Below, in pieces: positions 46,968 through 58,600 of a DNA stretch of 64,000 nt. Made by a program: the position numbers and the translations under genes. Positions within the stretch are counted from its first letter, which is position 1, and each line of letters begins with the position of its first letter. The notes below the pieces were generated by a model, which ran no database searches, was not told the origin of the DNA, and saw nothing but the letters and a program-made list of their open reading frames with translations. Where the stretch lies: assembly GCA_003024175.1 (NCBI GenBank), contig MDYQ01000083.1:38585-102584 (forward strand), in the 5' to 3' direction. The DNA is from Planoprotostelium fungivorum. Lineage: Eukaryota > Evosea > Variosea > Cavosteliida > Cavosteliaceae.

Positions 46968-48234
46968 TTATTGAGACAGTTTGAGCACCCACAACTCGTC
47001 ACTCCTCGTGTTATCTGATAAGAGTCCACCGTGCATCACGATTCCGTCCTTGTACCCTGTACTCGCGAACCATCCTCTCTGCTCGGGCCTCTCTCCCTCC
47101 ACCTCGTCCCAAATGAGACGAAATAAAATGAAATCAATCCACCTCCACTCTGCGCCAGGAGTAACCTCCGGTCTCTCCCTCCTGCTTCTCGTCCCAATGA
47201 AGGGCCCAAACGTCGTCCCAAAATGCTCCCGCTCCCGCGTGACCCAGTGCAGAAGCTTCCCTCTCTCCGTAAAAGAGCACGGCGGACACAGGACCCTCTT
47301 TGAACAATCAGTCATGAGAAGATGAAGACATGTACCTGTGATGCCTACGAAACCGTGAACGGATCGTGGGCCGGGCAGTCCGTGAAGAGGATCGGGTGAT
47401 GGATGGAAGGTGTTCCACTCGTTGCTGGACACGTCGTAGACGTCTAACGAGTTGTCGGCGCCCAATTCGAAACCTGCGAAACCTCCCCAGCGTATGAGGA
47501 CATTTCTGTAGAGGTGAGATGATGGATGTGAAGATTAAATGATGGTGGGGTACCTTCCGGCATGAATTGAGGCAGCCAAGACGGTTCCTCCTCTGCCGGG
47601 CGCAGGTGCATCTGCAAGTTGGGTCCATGCATTGTCTTTGGGATCATACGAATGCAATTGCGCAGATCTTCCTTTGGTGGGGCACCCAGCATGAATGAAC
47701 AACCCTGTATATCATCTTAGAATTAGATGTGAATCGAAGTGACTCACGATGATCGACCACATTTGCACAGTGGTAGCTCTTGGGTTCTGGTTGAGAGCCA
47801 CCTGCAGCGGGGAGCTTCTGCCATGATTCATCCTTCTTCAAAGTCCAGACACCGAGGTCCTCTCCAGTCAGAGGTTCCATTGCCGTACCACCTGATTCCG
47901 CAATCACATACCAAATCTTCCTGTGTCGCATGTTTCGAGCGTGTATTCTAACTGATCAAATGAGCTCACCTCGACCACCCCAGAGATAGAAGCGGTCTCC
48001 ATCAGCCGCAATGGATGCACCGACCCTCGGAACTGGTGCGTCTCCAGAGATCTGTTTGACTTGACCATTAGATAGGTCGACATCATAGGTGATGTTGTCG
48101 ATGGGAGTTCTGGGTAGATGTTCTCCCGAGAAAATGACGGCGTGTCCATCGTCTAAGACGGCCAAACATTGAGATGAACGAGCTATGAGAGACTCGTCTT
48201 TCAACGGAACTTTAGACCATGCGCCTCGTGTCAT
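46968..48234 (-). CDS. Kelch-repeat beta-propeller protein
   Basis: About six kelch blades and little else. Start MTRGAWSKVPLKDE (ATG 48234). Blades: RSSQCLAVLDDGHAVIFSGE, PRVGASIAADGDRFYLWGGR, KSYHCANVVDHRGLFIHAGC, GRGGTVLAASIHAGRNVLIR then WGGFAG, GPRSVHGFVGI, and GWFASTGYKDGIVMHGG; it ends SDELWVLKLSQ. The GG and W pairs typical of kelch repeats are present. The size and plain propeller resemble cytosolic scaffold kelch proteins of protists (for example nitrile-specifier or p40-like); no enzyme motif or BTB is present. About five introns. Confidence 0.85.
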
Positions 48235-48331
48235 ACCGAATATCTTTGTGCACAGACGGGGAATAATTATTTGAGCCGATTTTCAATAAATCAAGTAGCA
48301 CCAGAATCTCACAGTGTGAGATTCAGACACA

Positions 48332-48478
48332 TGATTCGGTTTTTCCGGTTGGTAGTCAAATGGTGCATTGAGAATGGATCACTTCTCTCCCGACTACTGG
48401 AATATGCACGACAGAAAAATTAGTGATCCAAATGCATGGACACCAACCAGAAAAACCAAATCAGAAAACCGAATCACA
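48332..48478. repeat. Imperfect inverted repeat (foldback/MITE-like)
   Basis: Left arm 48332-48383 and right arm 48422-48478 are inverted copies: TGATTCGGTTTTT, GGTTGG, TGCATT and GGATCACT on the left recur reverse-complemented and in reverse order on the right, around a 38-bp loop. It lies between the kelch start and the end of the STAT-like gene. Confidence 0.75.
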
Positions 48479-48519
48479 TTTTAGAACACAGCAACATTTA
48501 TAGACAGCTATCATCGGAC

Positions 48520-50826
48520 TCAGTCATATCGAACCATCTCCTCATGCCCTCGGCCTCTTGTTCGTCTGTCCTTGTAGCACAGAATCGAAGGTCTCTGTTC
48601 ATCATGAGATGTGACGTCCATCATCACATCGTGGACTCACGAACTGGTGTTGTGGGTTGGGTTCCCGGTTGGTTGTCAGTCCCTCTACTGTTGATCATGA
48701 CAAATATGCTGGTGTATTTTTCTTTGTCAAAGGTCTCAGAAACAATAAAACGAAATAAAGCCTACCTCCTTCGGGCTCGAAATCGATCTCTTCCTGGTGC
48801 CACTCTGGGCCTACGATGGTTCTGTCCTTCAGAACGAGTTTAAAGTTCTTCTGCACTGCAAAATGTGAGTCATCATCACTCCATCATCTCTCTGATGAAA
48901 CGATTTCAAAAGGATCCAAATTGGATCAAATGAGAATGGAACAGCCTACACCATAGGACAAAACGAGAATAAAATGAAATAAACTCACTCAGTAGAGAGA
49001 TGTAATACAGCATCTCTCTGTCTCCCTCACCAGGAGTGATCTCTCCCTGGTTACCGGGTGCGTCTGGCTGGTGGAAGGCGAAATTCATCTTTCCTGCAGA
49101 AGAAAATCGGATGAGAAAGAGATCGGAACGGTTCAGCAGCTGCTTGGCCAAGGCCGTAGTGCAGAAGAACACAGCACTATTTCGATCAGACGTGGAGGTG
49201 ATCGCACGCACCCTCTATTCCATATATCTGGAACTTTGATGGCTTCTTCTCCCGCGTTGAACGTCCAATTGAGAAGCTTCTCGAATTGAGTGTAAGGCAC
49301 AACGTCCTCTGAAGCATTTCAGTTGATGTCACATCGAAATAAAGAATAAATGTCGGATGAGTTGTAGATGGATGTCGCGGGTACCTGGTATGGGAGGACT
49401 GAGTGTCTTCATGATGTTCCTCCAGTCATCATCTGTGGGTGTGTTGAACTGAGAGTCCTTCTTGTCTCGATTGTACAACTTCAACCTCCACAGCTCTAAG
49501 ACCCAGAATTTGGCGTGATTGGTAGGAACGTTGATCTACCTTCTTTCAACTTTTTCTCATCATCATCAAGATCACCTGTGGTCGGTCTGACGCCTCCTTG
49601 TCCTTGTCCTTTTCATTCTTCGAGAAGACCTTCTTGATCTTGGACTTTTTATCTGTGACTGGGCTGGATGGAACTGCGCTGAGGGAGGTGTAGTGCATGA
49701 TGACGTCCATCATCAGCGTCTTCTTCTGGTTCGTGTTCGAATAGACGCCAATGGCCAGAACTTTCGTGTCCAACTGATGAGATGTCCATCAGATCGCATG
49801 TCATGCGAGAGATAACATGATGGGAGGGAGCTCACCGGTGGTGCTTTGTTGTCTTCCGAATGGAGAGACACCGTCAACTCGAGTCTCTTGTTCTTCGTGG
49901 GCTTGACATCTGTGTATGGAAACTGTTTTCTGAATTTCGATGCGGGTTGATCGATGATGAATGATTCACATGCCTTCCATTTTCCAGCGTCTTTCTGGGT
50001 CGTGTTCACTTTGATGGTGTACCTGTCTCATCGTCACCATCACCTGACCTCTTTCGACTCACTTGCCCGGCATCAGGTGGCCATCTTTTGCACAGACGTC
50101 CACCGTGATGTTGGCTTCCTTGTCTTTCAGAAAGAGTCTCCTCTGCGACGGTACTCGGAGGTAGACGTTCGATGATCCCGGCTGGTCTATGGCCCCCGGT
50201 GTGTAGTTGTCTTCTTCTTGTGATGCTGTGGCGGCCGAGTCGATTGGTGTGGCGGTCAGAGCATGAATCGGTGTGGCAGGTTGATCCTGGCCGAACGGAA
50301 CGTTCTCGCCCATGAAAGCAGGGGAAGAGAAGGGTGAATGATCTAGACCCATGTTGGACATGATATGCGCGGTGTCGTAATTGGGTTGGCTCGATGGGTA
50401 CCCATACAGAGAAGGAGGATCACTCTTACTGTCTAGTAGATATGGGTCCTCGGTGCAATTATTATTTCTTTCTATGGAATGATCGGTCATCACAAAAGGT
50501 GGGTTTGTGTGCATTTGATGTTGATTGGAGTGGACCATGTCTAACGACTGTCAGGGATGATACAAAAAGTCCATCCCACCGTTTCCCTGCAGATTATGCA
50601 TCGGATGAGCGTGAGGATGTAGTGGTTGAAATAGATTCTGTGTGCTATATATGTTTTGGTTCATATACTGTAGAGAAGAGAATGACCCATCAGCTGGATC
50701 TGAATTCATCTGATATTGAAATCCCAGGGGGGCGGTGCCATGCATTAGCATATCTTCGATGTGCTGCTGGTTGGAGTCATATGGATCAGGATAAGGTGAT
50801 TGCAGCCAGTGACTTTGGTCCGCCAT
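48520..50826 (-). CDS. STAT-like transcription factor with SH2 domain
   Basis: Protein with STAT-like order. The N terminus is long and Asn/Gln/Pro/His-rich (MADQSHWLQSPYPDPYD; ATG 50826). A beta-rich region, possibly the Ig-like DNA-binding domain, follows: VYLRVPSQRRLFLKDKEANI, FRKQFPYTDVKPTKNKRLEL and VLAIGVYSNTNQKKTLM. A basic stretch SKIKKVFSKNEKDKDK comes next, then a linker (DDDWRNIMKTLSPPIPEDV, FEKLLNWTF). The SH2 domain has FFCTTALAKQLLNRSD and FLIRFSSAGKMNFAF, whose Arg would bind phosphotyrosine. The tail has FKLVLKDRTIVGPEWHQEE and, in my splice, ends HEEMVRYD with a tyrosine near the end. Dictyostelium STATs are the closest layout I know. The C-terminal exon choice is uncertain. 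Confidence 0.65.
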
Positions 50827-50998
50827 CGTGGAGACGTCTGGCTCTGATCTGAATCTTTGTAACACAGCATTCCCACTTCCCTACAACGCGGCGGAGATAT
50901 CAGGACAGCTCTGTTCCTATGGAGAACCATCTAGAAGTCACAGAAGAACCGCGGCTGCTGTCCACCACACTGGGCAGCACACACTGCGGCAGAATCCA

Positions 50999-51049
50999 AG
51001 TGCTAAGTGAACACTTTTCATCCGAGTGCTAAGTGAACACTTCCCATCC
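50999..51049. repeat. 25-bp tandem duplicate with internal palindrome
   Basis: AGTGCTAAGTGAACACTT plus YYCATCC occurs at 50999-51023 and 51025-51049 with two mismatches. Each copy has AAGTG/CACTT arms. It sits in the transposon-debris interval upstream of the STAT-like gene. Confidence 0.85.
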
Positions 51050-51649
51050 ATTCGCTCTCCCAGACAAGCACAATCAATGGGGAATTCCCAGCCTCAAAAT
51101 GGATGCGATAGTGGTGGCTACAAGTCCATTTGATGGGGTCACACACGATAGAAGTGAAGAAGAGACGGTGTAGGGATCGGCTGCAGAGGCGTGAGTCTCC
51201 ATTTGTGAAGGGAAATATGGCCCGCACGTACTTTTATGTGTGGAAGAGGATTCCGGCGTGGAGCTTGTGGTTTCTCGGACTATCAGACGTCCTGATTCGA
51301 GCAAGACTCACTGAACGAGGAGAGCTCACGAGGGTATTAGTTAGAATCCATCTGTAGAGTCTACGGCAGCTTTCTGACGAAGGTTTTGATAAGATTCCTC
51401 CTATGCCCAAAAGGGGAACCAAATTTTTTTCCGGGCATGCTTCAGGCATCCACCATAAGCGTGAGAAGGGAGAGGGGACAGCGAAATTGAGAAGGACTAC
51501 GAGTTTTACGTCAGATGCGCGAGGAAGATGAGGAAGGGAATGGATTGTCTCACAAACAGACAACGTTCAGCCCCCAGGGTTCGTCATACTCTTCCAGGAT
51601 GGACGATGAATTAATGTTGATCGAATCACATCACCTCGACGGATATTCA

Positions 51650-51900
51650 GGGTAAGGAGTTGCGCACTGCAACAAGCAATGTTCTCACGGGGCCCACCGC
51701 AGGCGCAGGGCCAGGTCGAACGAACGAATGGCATCTCAAACGCGGGATCTTCTCGTATATGACACAGGCAGGCACTCGTAATTGGATTAATGCTCTGCCT
51801 GCGTGTGTGGCCAACTATAATAGTTCGTATCATACCACGATAAAGACATCCCCTAATAAACTGTTGTTCAGCGAGCCGCACGTAGAAAGGGAGCTAAGAA
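51650..51900 (+). pseudogene. Broken integrase fragment (retroelement or integrase-type DNA transposon)
   Basis: DDE-integrase C-terminal remnant split over two frames. One frame reads PPQAQGQVERTNG, the integrase Pq-qGqVER-N block carrying the catalytic Glu. It runs into a stop after about ten codons, and a shift to another frame gives TRNWINALPACVANYNSSYH then TTIKTSPNKLLFSEP, matching the W---LP--v--yN-s-H-ti--sP motif. No start, no upstream catalytic Asp residues and no LTRs are visible. It resembles Ty3/gypsy-like or Ginger-like integrases. The surrounding 50.9-52.1 kb has no other convincing gene. Confidence 0.7.
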
Positions 51901-52129
51901 CATCCGCATGGCCGCTAAGAGTCGATCTTCACATACCGGTGGGTGTAGCGCCAATCCATCTCATACTGCTCAAGGAGAGCAGCGTACTCGTCGGACCGTG
52001 TAAAAGTGGTCTCAATCAGGCTCAGTTGTTCATCGTTGATCTGTTCCAACAGTTCATCGTCATGGCATCCTTGGACTCTGACACCTCGTTGTAGAATTGT
52101 GGAAATATTCAAAGTCCAACATCACCGCG

Positions 52130-54034
52130 ATGAGTGGGCTTGTGGACCTCCCGGCCGATGATCTCCAGGATCCATTTGGAGAAGAAGTTCACATCAAGAG
52201 AAAGAGTAACGCCACATTCATTGACTCTGACACGGATGATTCGAATCTCGCAAGAGATCTCAAAGATTCTCTCGTGTTAGACGAGAACAAAGACTTGAAT
52301 GTGTCGAGCGTGATCGAATCAGATACAGCTGCCGAGGAAGAGGATAGAAGAAAGAGGAATTCCTCCTTTGTCGAGCAGCCATTACCTCCAGAGATAGAGG
52401 AAACATTTGGTCGTAAATATTCACACGAAGGTATGACCACCCTATCGAGTCTATCTACTGACCAATGATCATCCCGATATCATGTTTTATCGTCTCATTA
52501 CCGAACAGACTCTTCACACCCAAACTGGGTGAAGCACAAGAAACACGTCTTTGCACTCAGTCTGGCCGGTAAACCCATCTATTCAAGATACGGTGACGAA
52601 CAGAATCTTGCACCGTTCATGGGCGCTCTCACTGCCATGGTATCTTTCGTGCAAGTCATGGACGACAACCTCAGGTTATCTCCTTCCATCGTCGTCCATA
52701 TCTCAATCTCCATCCAGATATGTCGTAGCGGGAGCCCATCGATTCGCCTTCCTCGTACGTGGCAGCATAATCCTCGTCTCTGTCTCCCGAACCGATGAAC
52801 CCACGGCACAGATCACATCTCAACTGAATTACATCTACTCCCAGATCATCTCCATTCTAACAGCCGGAGTCAACCAGATCTTCTCTCGCAAGCCAAACTT
52901 TGATCTCAGAAGTTTATTGGGGGGTGCAGATCGCTTCATCGACTCTCTCAACACATTGATGGATCACGACTTTTCTTTCCTCCTCAATTCGATCCACTGT
53001 CTTAAACTACCTCCCCAAACGAGGGCTTCCATCGCCCAAGTCCTGCAGCAGGCTCAGCACACCGACCTCCTCTACTCCATCATGATCGCCGGACATCAAC
53101 TCATCAACCTCGTTCGACCTAAGAAATACGTCCTCCAGCCCGGTGAGTCTCCTCCCTCATCATCCTCATCTGTCATTCTGATCATCTCCATCTGTCATTC
53201 TAATCATCATCAGCCGATCTACACTTGGTCATCAACTTTGTCCATGCATCCACGGCCCTTCGCAACGGAAACGAGAACTGGACTCCTCTCTGTCTGCCCA
53301 AATTCAACGACACTGGTTTCCTTCACGCTTACGTGTGTTTCATCGCCCCGGACGTGTGCCTCTTGCTCTTGTCCACCAAGCAAGAGTGTTTCTTTGAATT
53401 ATCATCTTGCAAGGGCATGATCACACAGGTGAGACGGAGAGTGTGTGTGAGATTGACGGGATCAGGGGTTGAACGTCAAGGGGGCGGGAAGTTTGGGTCC
53501 CAATTTCAGTCTCATGGATGACATTCTGAAGGCGTACGAGAATCCAGATTATTCTGTCTGTGAGTGAATGACACTCTATCGTTCACATTCACTCTATACA
53601 AAAACCATTCATTCCATCTTTCATCTCACACAAAGAACAGCCGAGTTGGGAGTACCAGGGCTGCTCCACTTTGTCTATCGATCAAAGGGAACGCTCCAGT
53701 ACACTTGTCCTCGTTTCGAGACCCCCTACAACACCTCGAAAGAACAGAAGAGGTACCCTCATTCCCTCGTTAAACCCTAAACCCCACCAGATTGTACAGG
53801 ATGTACCAGCGGGTCCACCGCCGCACCCACGGTCTAAAATTAGCCCACAAAGTCTACTACCAAGTCTCTCAGCTAGAGACCTTCTTAGGCTGGGTGACAG
53901 CTGGCTTCGAATTGTTTGCCGTATTTGGACCATTAGACACGAAGAGCATGTGCATCAAGGGTTGCAACGACATCTTAAAGTGGATCAAGAACGAGGAGAA
54001 CTCGATCATGATCATCAACTCTCCCGTGTGGTAA
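52130..54034 (+). CDS. MON1: MON1/SAND vacuolar fusion protein
   Basis: Subunit of the MON1-CCZ1 exchange factor that activates RAB7 on late endosomes and vacuoles. The N terminus is acidic and disordered (MSGLVDLPADDLQDPFGEE, ATG 52130). The three longin-type domains follow: NWVKHKKHVFALSLAGKPIY, SRYGDEQNLAPFMGALTAMV, FLVRGSIILVSVSRT, LGGADRFIDSLNTLMDH, DLHLVINFVHAS, GLLHFVYRSKGTLQYTCPRF, and the C-terminal MYQRVHRRTHGLKLAHKVYY then TAGFELFAVFGPLDTK. It ends NEENSIMIINSPVW at 54034. Six or so introns. Strong family match along the whole length. Confidence 0.94.
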
Positions 54035-54127
54035 AAGTTTAGTTGTAGTGTGGATTTTTATTGTGGAGTGGGTTCCTGTTGGGAGTGAGAAGGTGTCGGT
54101 GATGGATCATGATGGTGATGTGCACGA

Positions 54128-55511
54128 TCAGATGATGTTGAAGATGAAGAGGGTGATGATGAAGGCGAAGATGATGAAGAGACACACCGGCTCCGCTGCC
54201 TTGGCTTCTTCTGCAGGCTGTGGGAATTTCTTCACGTGCTCCGACTCCCTTACGAACAACTTTGTGATCATCTCGATGAAGGGGAAGACACTGATGGACA
54301 TGGACACCGCATCTGTCTCATCATCATCATCACCTCCCCCATCTCCCTCTCACCCTTGTAGCCGATTGTCTGAGCACATTCCCACGTTGCCATGGTGATG
54401 GGCGATGCTCCCTTCTTCACCAAGTACTCCCTCAGGTTCTCCACCGTCTGGAGCGTTTCAGATGAAATCTCGTCGACTTTTCACCTTCTCCCTCGTGTAC
54501 AGCTTCGAAGTGAAGACGTAGATCTGTCCGTCACCGACGGCCATTCGAACTGCGAGAGGTTCCTCGCGGCTGCCGTGGATTTTGGCCAGCACTTTGACTT
54601 CGTTCTTGTCTTTCACCTCTAACGATTCCCTGCTCGAGTCAGTCTGTGTTCCTCATCATCATCGTGATGGATGACATCCATCACCTGACTTGTTCTAATT
54701 CAATCTGTTCAGAAGGTTCGTAGCCAGAGAAGAGTTCTTTGTCTGAGATGATGCGTAATCCAGCTCTCACGACGGTGGATGGAGGACCTGCGGAACGTCA
54801 TGCATCATCTCATATGGTGATGGTGCACCTGGCGTCAATTTTGGACCGAAGCAGAGTGGTAAGACACCCGACGTTGAGTTGATGAATATGAGCCGGCCAC
54901 CTTCGTGGACGAAATTGTAAAGAGCCTGGAAGAATGGTCAGAGATGTGATTTGTGATATGGATGTTATGTCTTTGGAGAGAGAAGAGAATGAAGGATTCA
55001 CCTGGAAGACTTCTCTGGGCTGCATCTGGAAGAGTCCAGAGATGATTACGAGCTGATTGTTGGGTTGCTTGGCTTGGATGAGGTAAGAACTGACCTGCGC
55101 AGGTCCGTGAGAAGGTGAAAGAGATGAGAATCCACTCACTTGGAAGGGCTTCACGATCTCTGGCTTGAATCCGACGGCCTCTAACAGATTTCCGAGCTCA
55201 CCATCTACGGCGAAATCGTAGATCCTGATCTGTAAGTTTTCGTTTTAGAGACAAAGAACGTGCGTTTAGGCCTCCATCACCTTCACTTCGGCGAGATATA
55301 CATTCAATTCTTCAGCGGTCATCTTCAATTCCGTTGCAAGACGGTCCTTGACTAATAGGGCGGCGTTCAGTTGACTGAGCTTGTCCTTCTTCTGGTCGGT
55401 CATCTTGTGGTAGAACGATTGCTTGTGAGAAGCATTGGTAGTTCCCCCTGAAGATCCGTGCCACCAGTGGTAAGTCGGTGGGATGTGAGAAGGTGCATAA
55501 TACCCAGCCAT
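54128..55511 (-). CDS. Tail-anchored coiled-coil protein of unknown family
   Basis: Spliced product of about 360 residues. N terminus MAGYYAPSHIPPTYHWWHG (ATG 55511), then a helical segment KKDKLSQLNAALLVKDRLAT and ELNVYLAEVK. A Rossmann- or glutamine-amidotransferase-like alpha/beta region follows: RIYDFAVDGELGNLLEAVGF, LVIISGLFQMQPREVFQALY and NFVHEGGRLIFINSTSGVLP (ligand-type GG turn, no catalytic Cys). Then a beta region LEVKDKNEVKVLAKIHGSRE and YVFTSKLYTREK, and at the end FIIFAFIITLFIFNII, a C-terminal membrane anchor with no residues after it. Joining over introns near 55220-55270 and 54310-54360 keeps frame. The fold resemblance is weak (DUF4350-like 'unleashed' sandwich). Function unknown. 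Its start is 110 bp from divergent MROH1. Confidence 0.55.
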
Positions 55512-55621
55512 TTTGTTTCTCTTCGTATGATGAGATGATCGTTCCTTCTATCCCTTGTAGATGGACGTTTACATTTTTCGCATTTTATCAAACGACACGC
55601 GTACGGAAGGATAGGAGGAAC

Positions 55622-58600
55622 ATGTCTTCTTCATCCTTCTTTGGTAAGAAATCGGTGGACGAAGAACCTAAGGGTGACGGTGTCTACCTGACCGGAAAGA
55701 AGATCGATGGTGAGGGAGCCACGTAGGAGATGGGGTCTAATGGGGCGCAGAGATCGTTCAAGAGTTGGTCAGCTTGTGTGAGGACGGTGACTCCGGGGCT
55801 CGTTATGGCATGACAAAATCATTGCAAGACATTGGAAAGAAGCAACCCAATCTGGTTATTGGAGCCTGCGCCGACCACATCAGAAAGAACGCCAAGGTAA
55901 GACGGACCAACTCTCTCAAGATCCATTGACTGTAATTCAGGGCATTAGTACCGCTCACCGTGTACGTCTGTTGAACATTATCAATCACATCCTCGAGCAG
56001 AGGAGAGATCAGGTCGGTTACAATCATTGAAATGGCCGAGACATTTTATCATTTACAATCTCACAGCTGAGCCCTCACCTCGCCCTCCCACTGTTACAGT
56101 TGGCCATGTCCGAGATGACAGCCGACAGCAAGGTACCATTCCACCCTCCCTCGTCATCCATTTTCTCACCCCTCCCAGGAAGTTCTTCCCGAGTGGCAAG
56201 GTGCAGCCTCCACCGTCTTAGTCTCTCTCGGCATCCGTTTCCCCAACGAGATCATCAACGAACTATTGGGCAAGTTCAACGTTGGAACCTTACCCCATTA
56301 CTTCATCATCAAGACCCTCGGTGACTTTGCAACGGCCAACCCTTTAGACGTCGTCGTGCGATTGAAAGAAATTTTCGCACGTGTCCTCCCCGTTCTCGCT
56401 TCTGTCAAGCAGGACAACATGAAGTGGGTGTTTGCATCGGCCATCGGACAATTTTGTGATGCCGTCATGTCTTACGTCGCCAACATCGACCGAGCGAAGA
56501 ACAAGGACATCGGCCCTTACACTTTCTCTGGTGATGTCTTTCCTGCATACGAGATCATCTTCTCCAACTGGCTTCAGGTGGAGTCGTTTTATTTCGTTTT
56601 ATTTCTCCTGACACCGTCGCAGGCGAAGGAAGCCAAGGTGAGAACGATCAGCATACAAGCTCTCGGGTGCATCTCCGCTTGTCTCGAGAGGGAGACATTC
56701 GAGACCAATTTGATCAAACTCATCCCAACCATCTTGAACATCTACAAGAAGGAGAAGGATCAACTGCCCGTGACGCAAGGTGAGTCCGAAACGTTTTTCT
56801 ATCGATTTATTTGTGAGATTTGGGACGTGACCTCTCTCGCAGGTCTCAATGTCGTCTTGGACGTCTGCGTGAAAGACGGCAGCCGAGTGTTAGAACCTCA
56901 GCTGAACGTCTTAATGGCCAACCTCTATCCCCTCGTCTGTGTCATCCCAGAGGGCAACAACTCGAACGCCATCAAGAACTACAACGAGCTCCTCCGTTGT
57001 TTCCAGACCCTCGGCTTAGTCTTCTCTGACGAGATCGCAACTTTCCTCTTGGAGAAGCTGAACAGCAAGCAATCGTCGGACATCAAGATGAGAGTGGGTG
57101 GATTAGCTCTGCTGAAACATCTCGTCACTCGATTGGGTGAGTCGACAGTTGATGTGAGAGGATTGAAGGAGGGATAGTGAAGCAATTTGAGGACAAGAGA
57201 GGGCTGTTGGTGACTGGAATCAAACCGTTGATCGTGAACGAGAAGGAGTTGAGGATCAAGAGAGAGTTGGCACAAGTCATCATCTCTATGGCCGTTCAGG
57301 ATTATTTATCACAAGAAGGTGATGATCATCATGACCATCTCATCGATCGTTCATCATCTCTCATCATCACGACGAAATAAAATAAAATTCCATTCGTCTT
57401 CGTTTCATCCTCTGAACGAACACAGGAGGAGAGACATTGGTCGAGTTCATCTTGATCAACGCCAGCATATCCGACGAAGACGTAGACAAGGACAGAGAGC
57501 TTCGATCCAAGGAAAAGGAACCGAATCCGAACGCCGTGACTCTCGAGGAGCTTCGAAACCTCTGCGACAACATTCTGAACCTCGCCGCCACCACCATTGA
57601 CTGCATGCACGGGGTGATGATCAGGACATCATCGACACGATCTCATGACGGACAGGTCCTCTATCCCTTCTTACTCGAAGCTCTCGTCAATCCAAAGTAT
57701 TCCATCTGCGTGGGAACCATCTGCAAGGCCGTGGGACACATCGGTGGAGTGAAGAGAGAATCGGACGATTCGAATTACTTTATCGATTTCGATCGTGCGG
57801 TGAATCTGCCGAAGCCACAGTCTATCATCGCGAGGCTGATGGTCATACTGAACGCTCCACTCAGGAGAGGTAACATCGGTGTGTACAAGTGTAAGAGAGG
57901 AGAGGATTCTGATTGGAGGGTGAAGGTATGAACGCATTACAAGCCATGAAGAGCTTGGGGCCCATCTTGCATCCTTCCATCTGCGACATGTGGGACGCTG
58001 CCATACCCAAATTAGTCAATTTCCTGGAAACGAACACTGCAGATTTCAAGGCACAGACATGGGAGGACCTCATATTGAGGTGACATTCTATTCACCTGAC
58101 TTCTCATCTGATTCTTATCGTTCAGATTGTTAGCAGAGACGATCAAAGTCATCAACGATGACGATTGGACGGCAGGTTATGCGAATCAGTTGTTCACACA
58201 GATCGACATGTACGCCAACGATCACGAGCTGAAGAGAGTTTCCTTCAAGCATCTGGGTCTCACCCTTCAGAAGTTGAACCACAGGGAGACTGTGAGAACC
58301 AAGTTGGAGGGAATGATCGGATCGGTCAATCCAAACAACGAGGCACAGAAATTGGGTTTCGCTCAGGTATTCATTCATCCTTTCATCTCTTCATCTTATC
58401 TCCTACTATTCTAACGTGCATATTGTATGTTTCGCTTGTCATTATCTTTCTCTCCTCTTCTCTTCTGTCTTTCTCTCCTCTTCTATCTTCCTCTCGTTTT
58501 CATTTCTTCTATCACTCAGTACCTAATCAACGCCTCTTTTATCACTTCTCACACGAATGCAGGGAATGGGATACTGCTCCGTCACTCACTTAGACATGGT

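Noticed and set aside
47036-47628. Arg-rich minus-strand frames inside the kelch gene
   Set aside because: Shifted readings of kelch exons; the kelch frame has the GG/W pattern.
51915-52112. 65-codon minus-strand frame opposite the MON1 upstream region
   Set aside because: It has no ATG, and attempts to splice to an upstream Met break frame; part overlaps the dead integrase.
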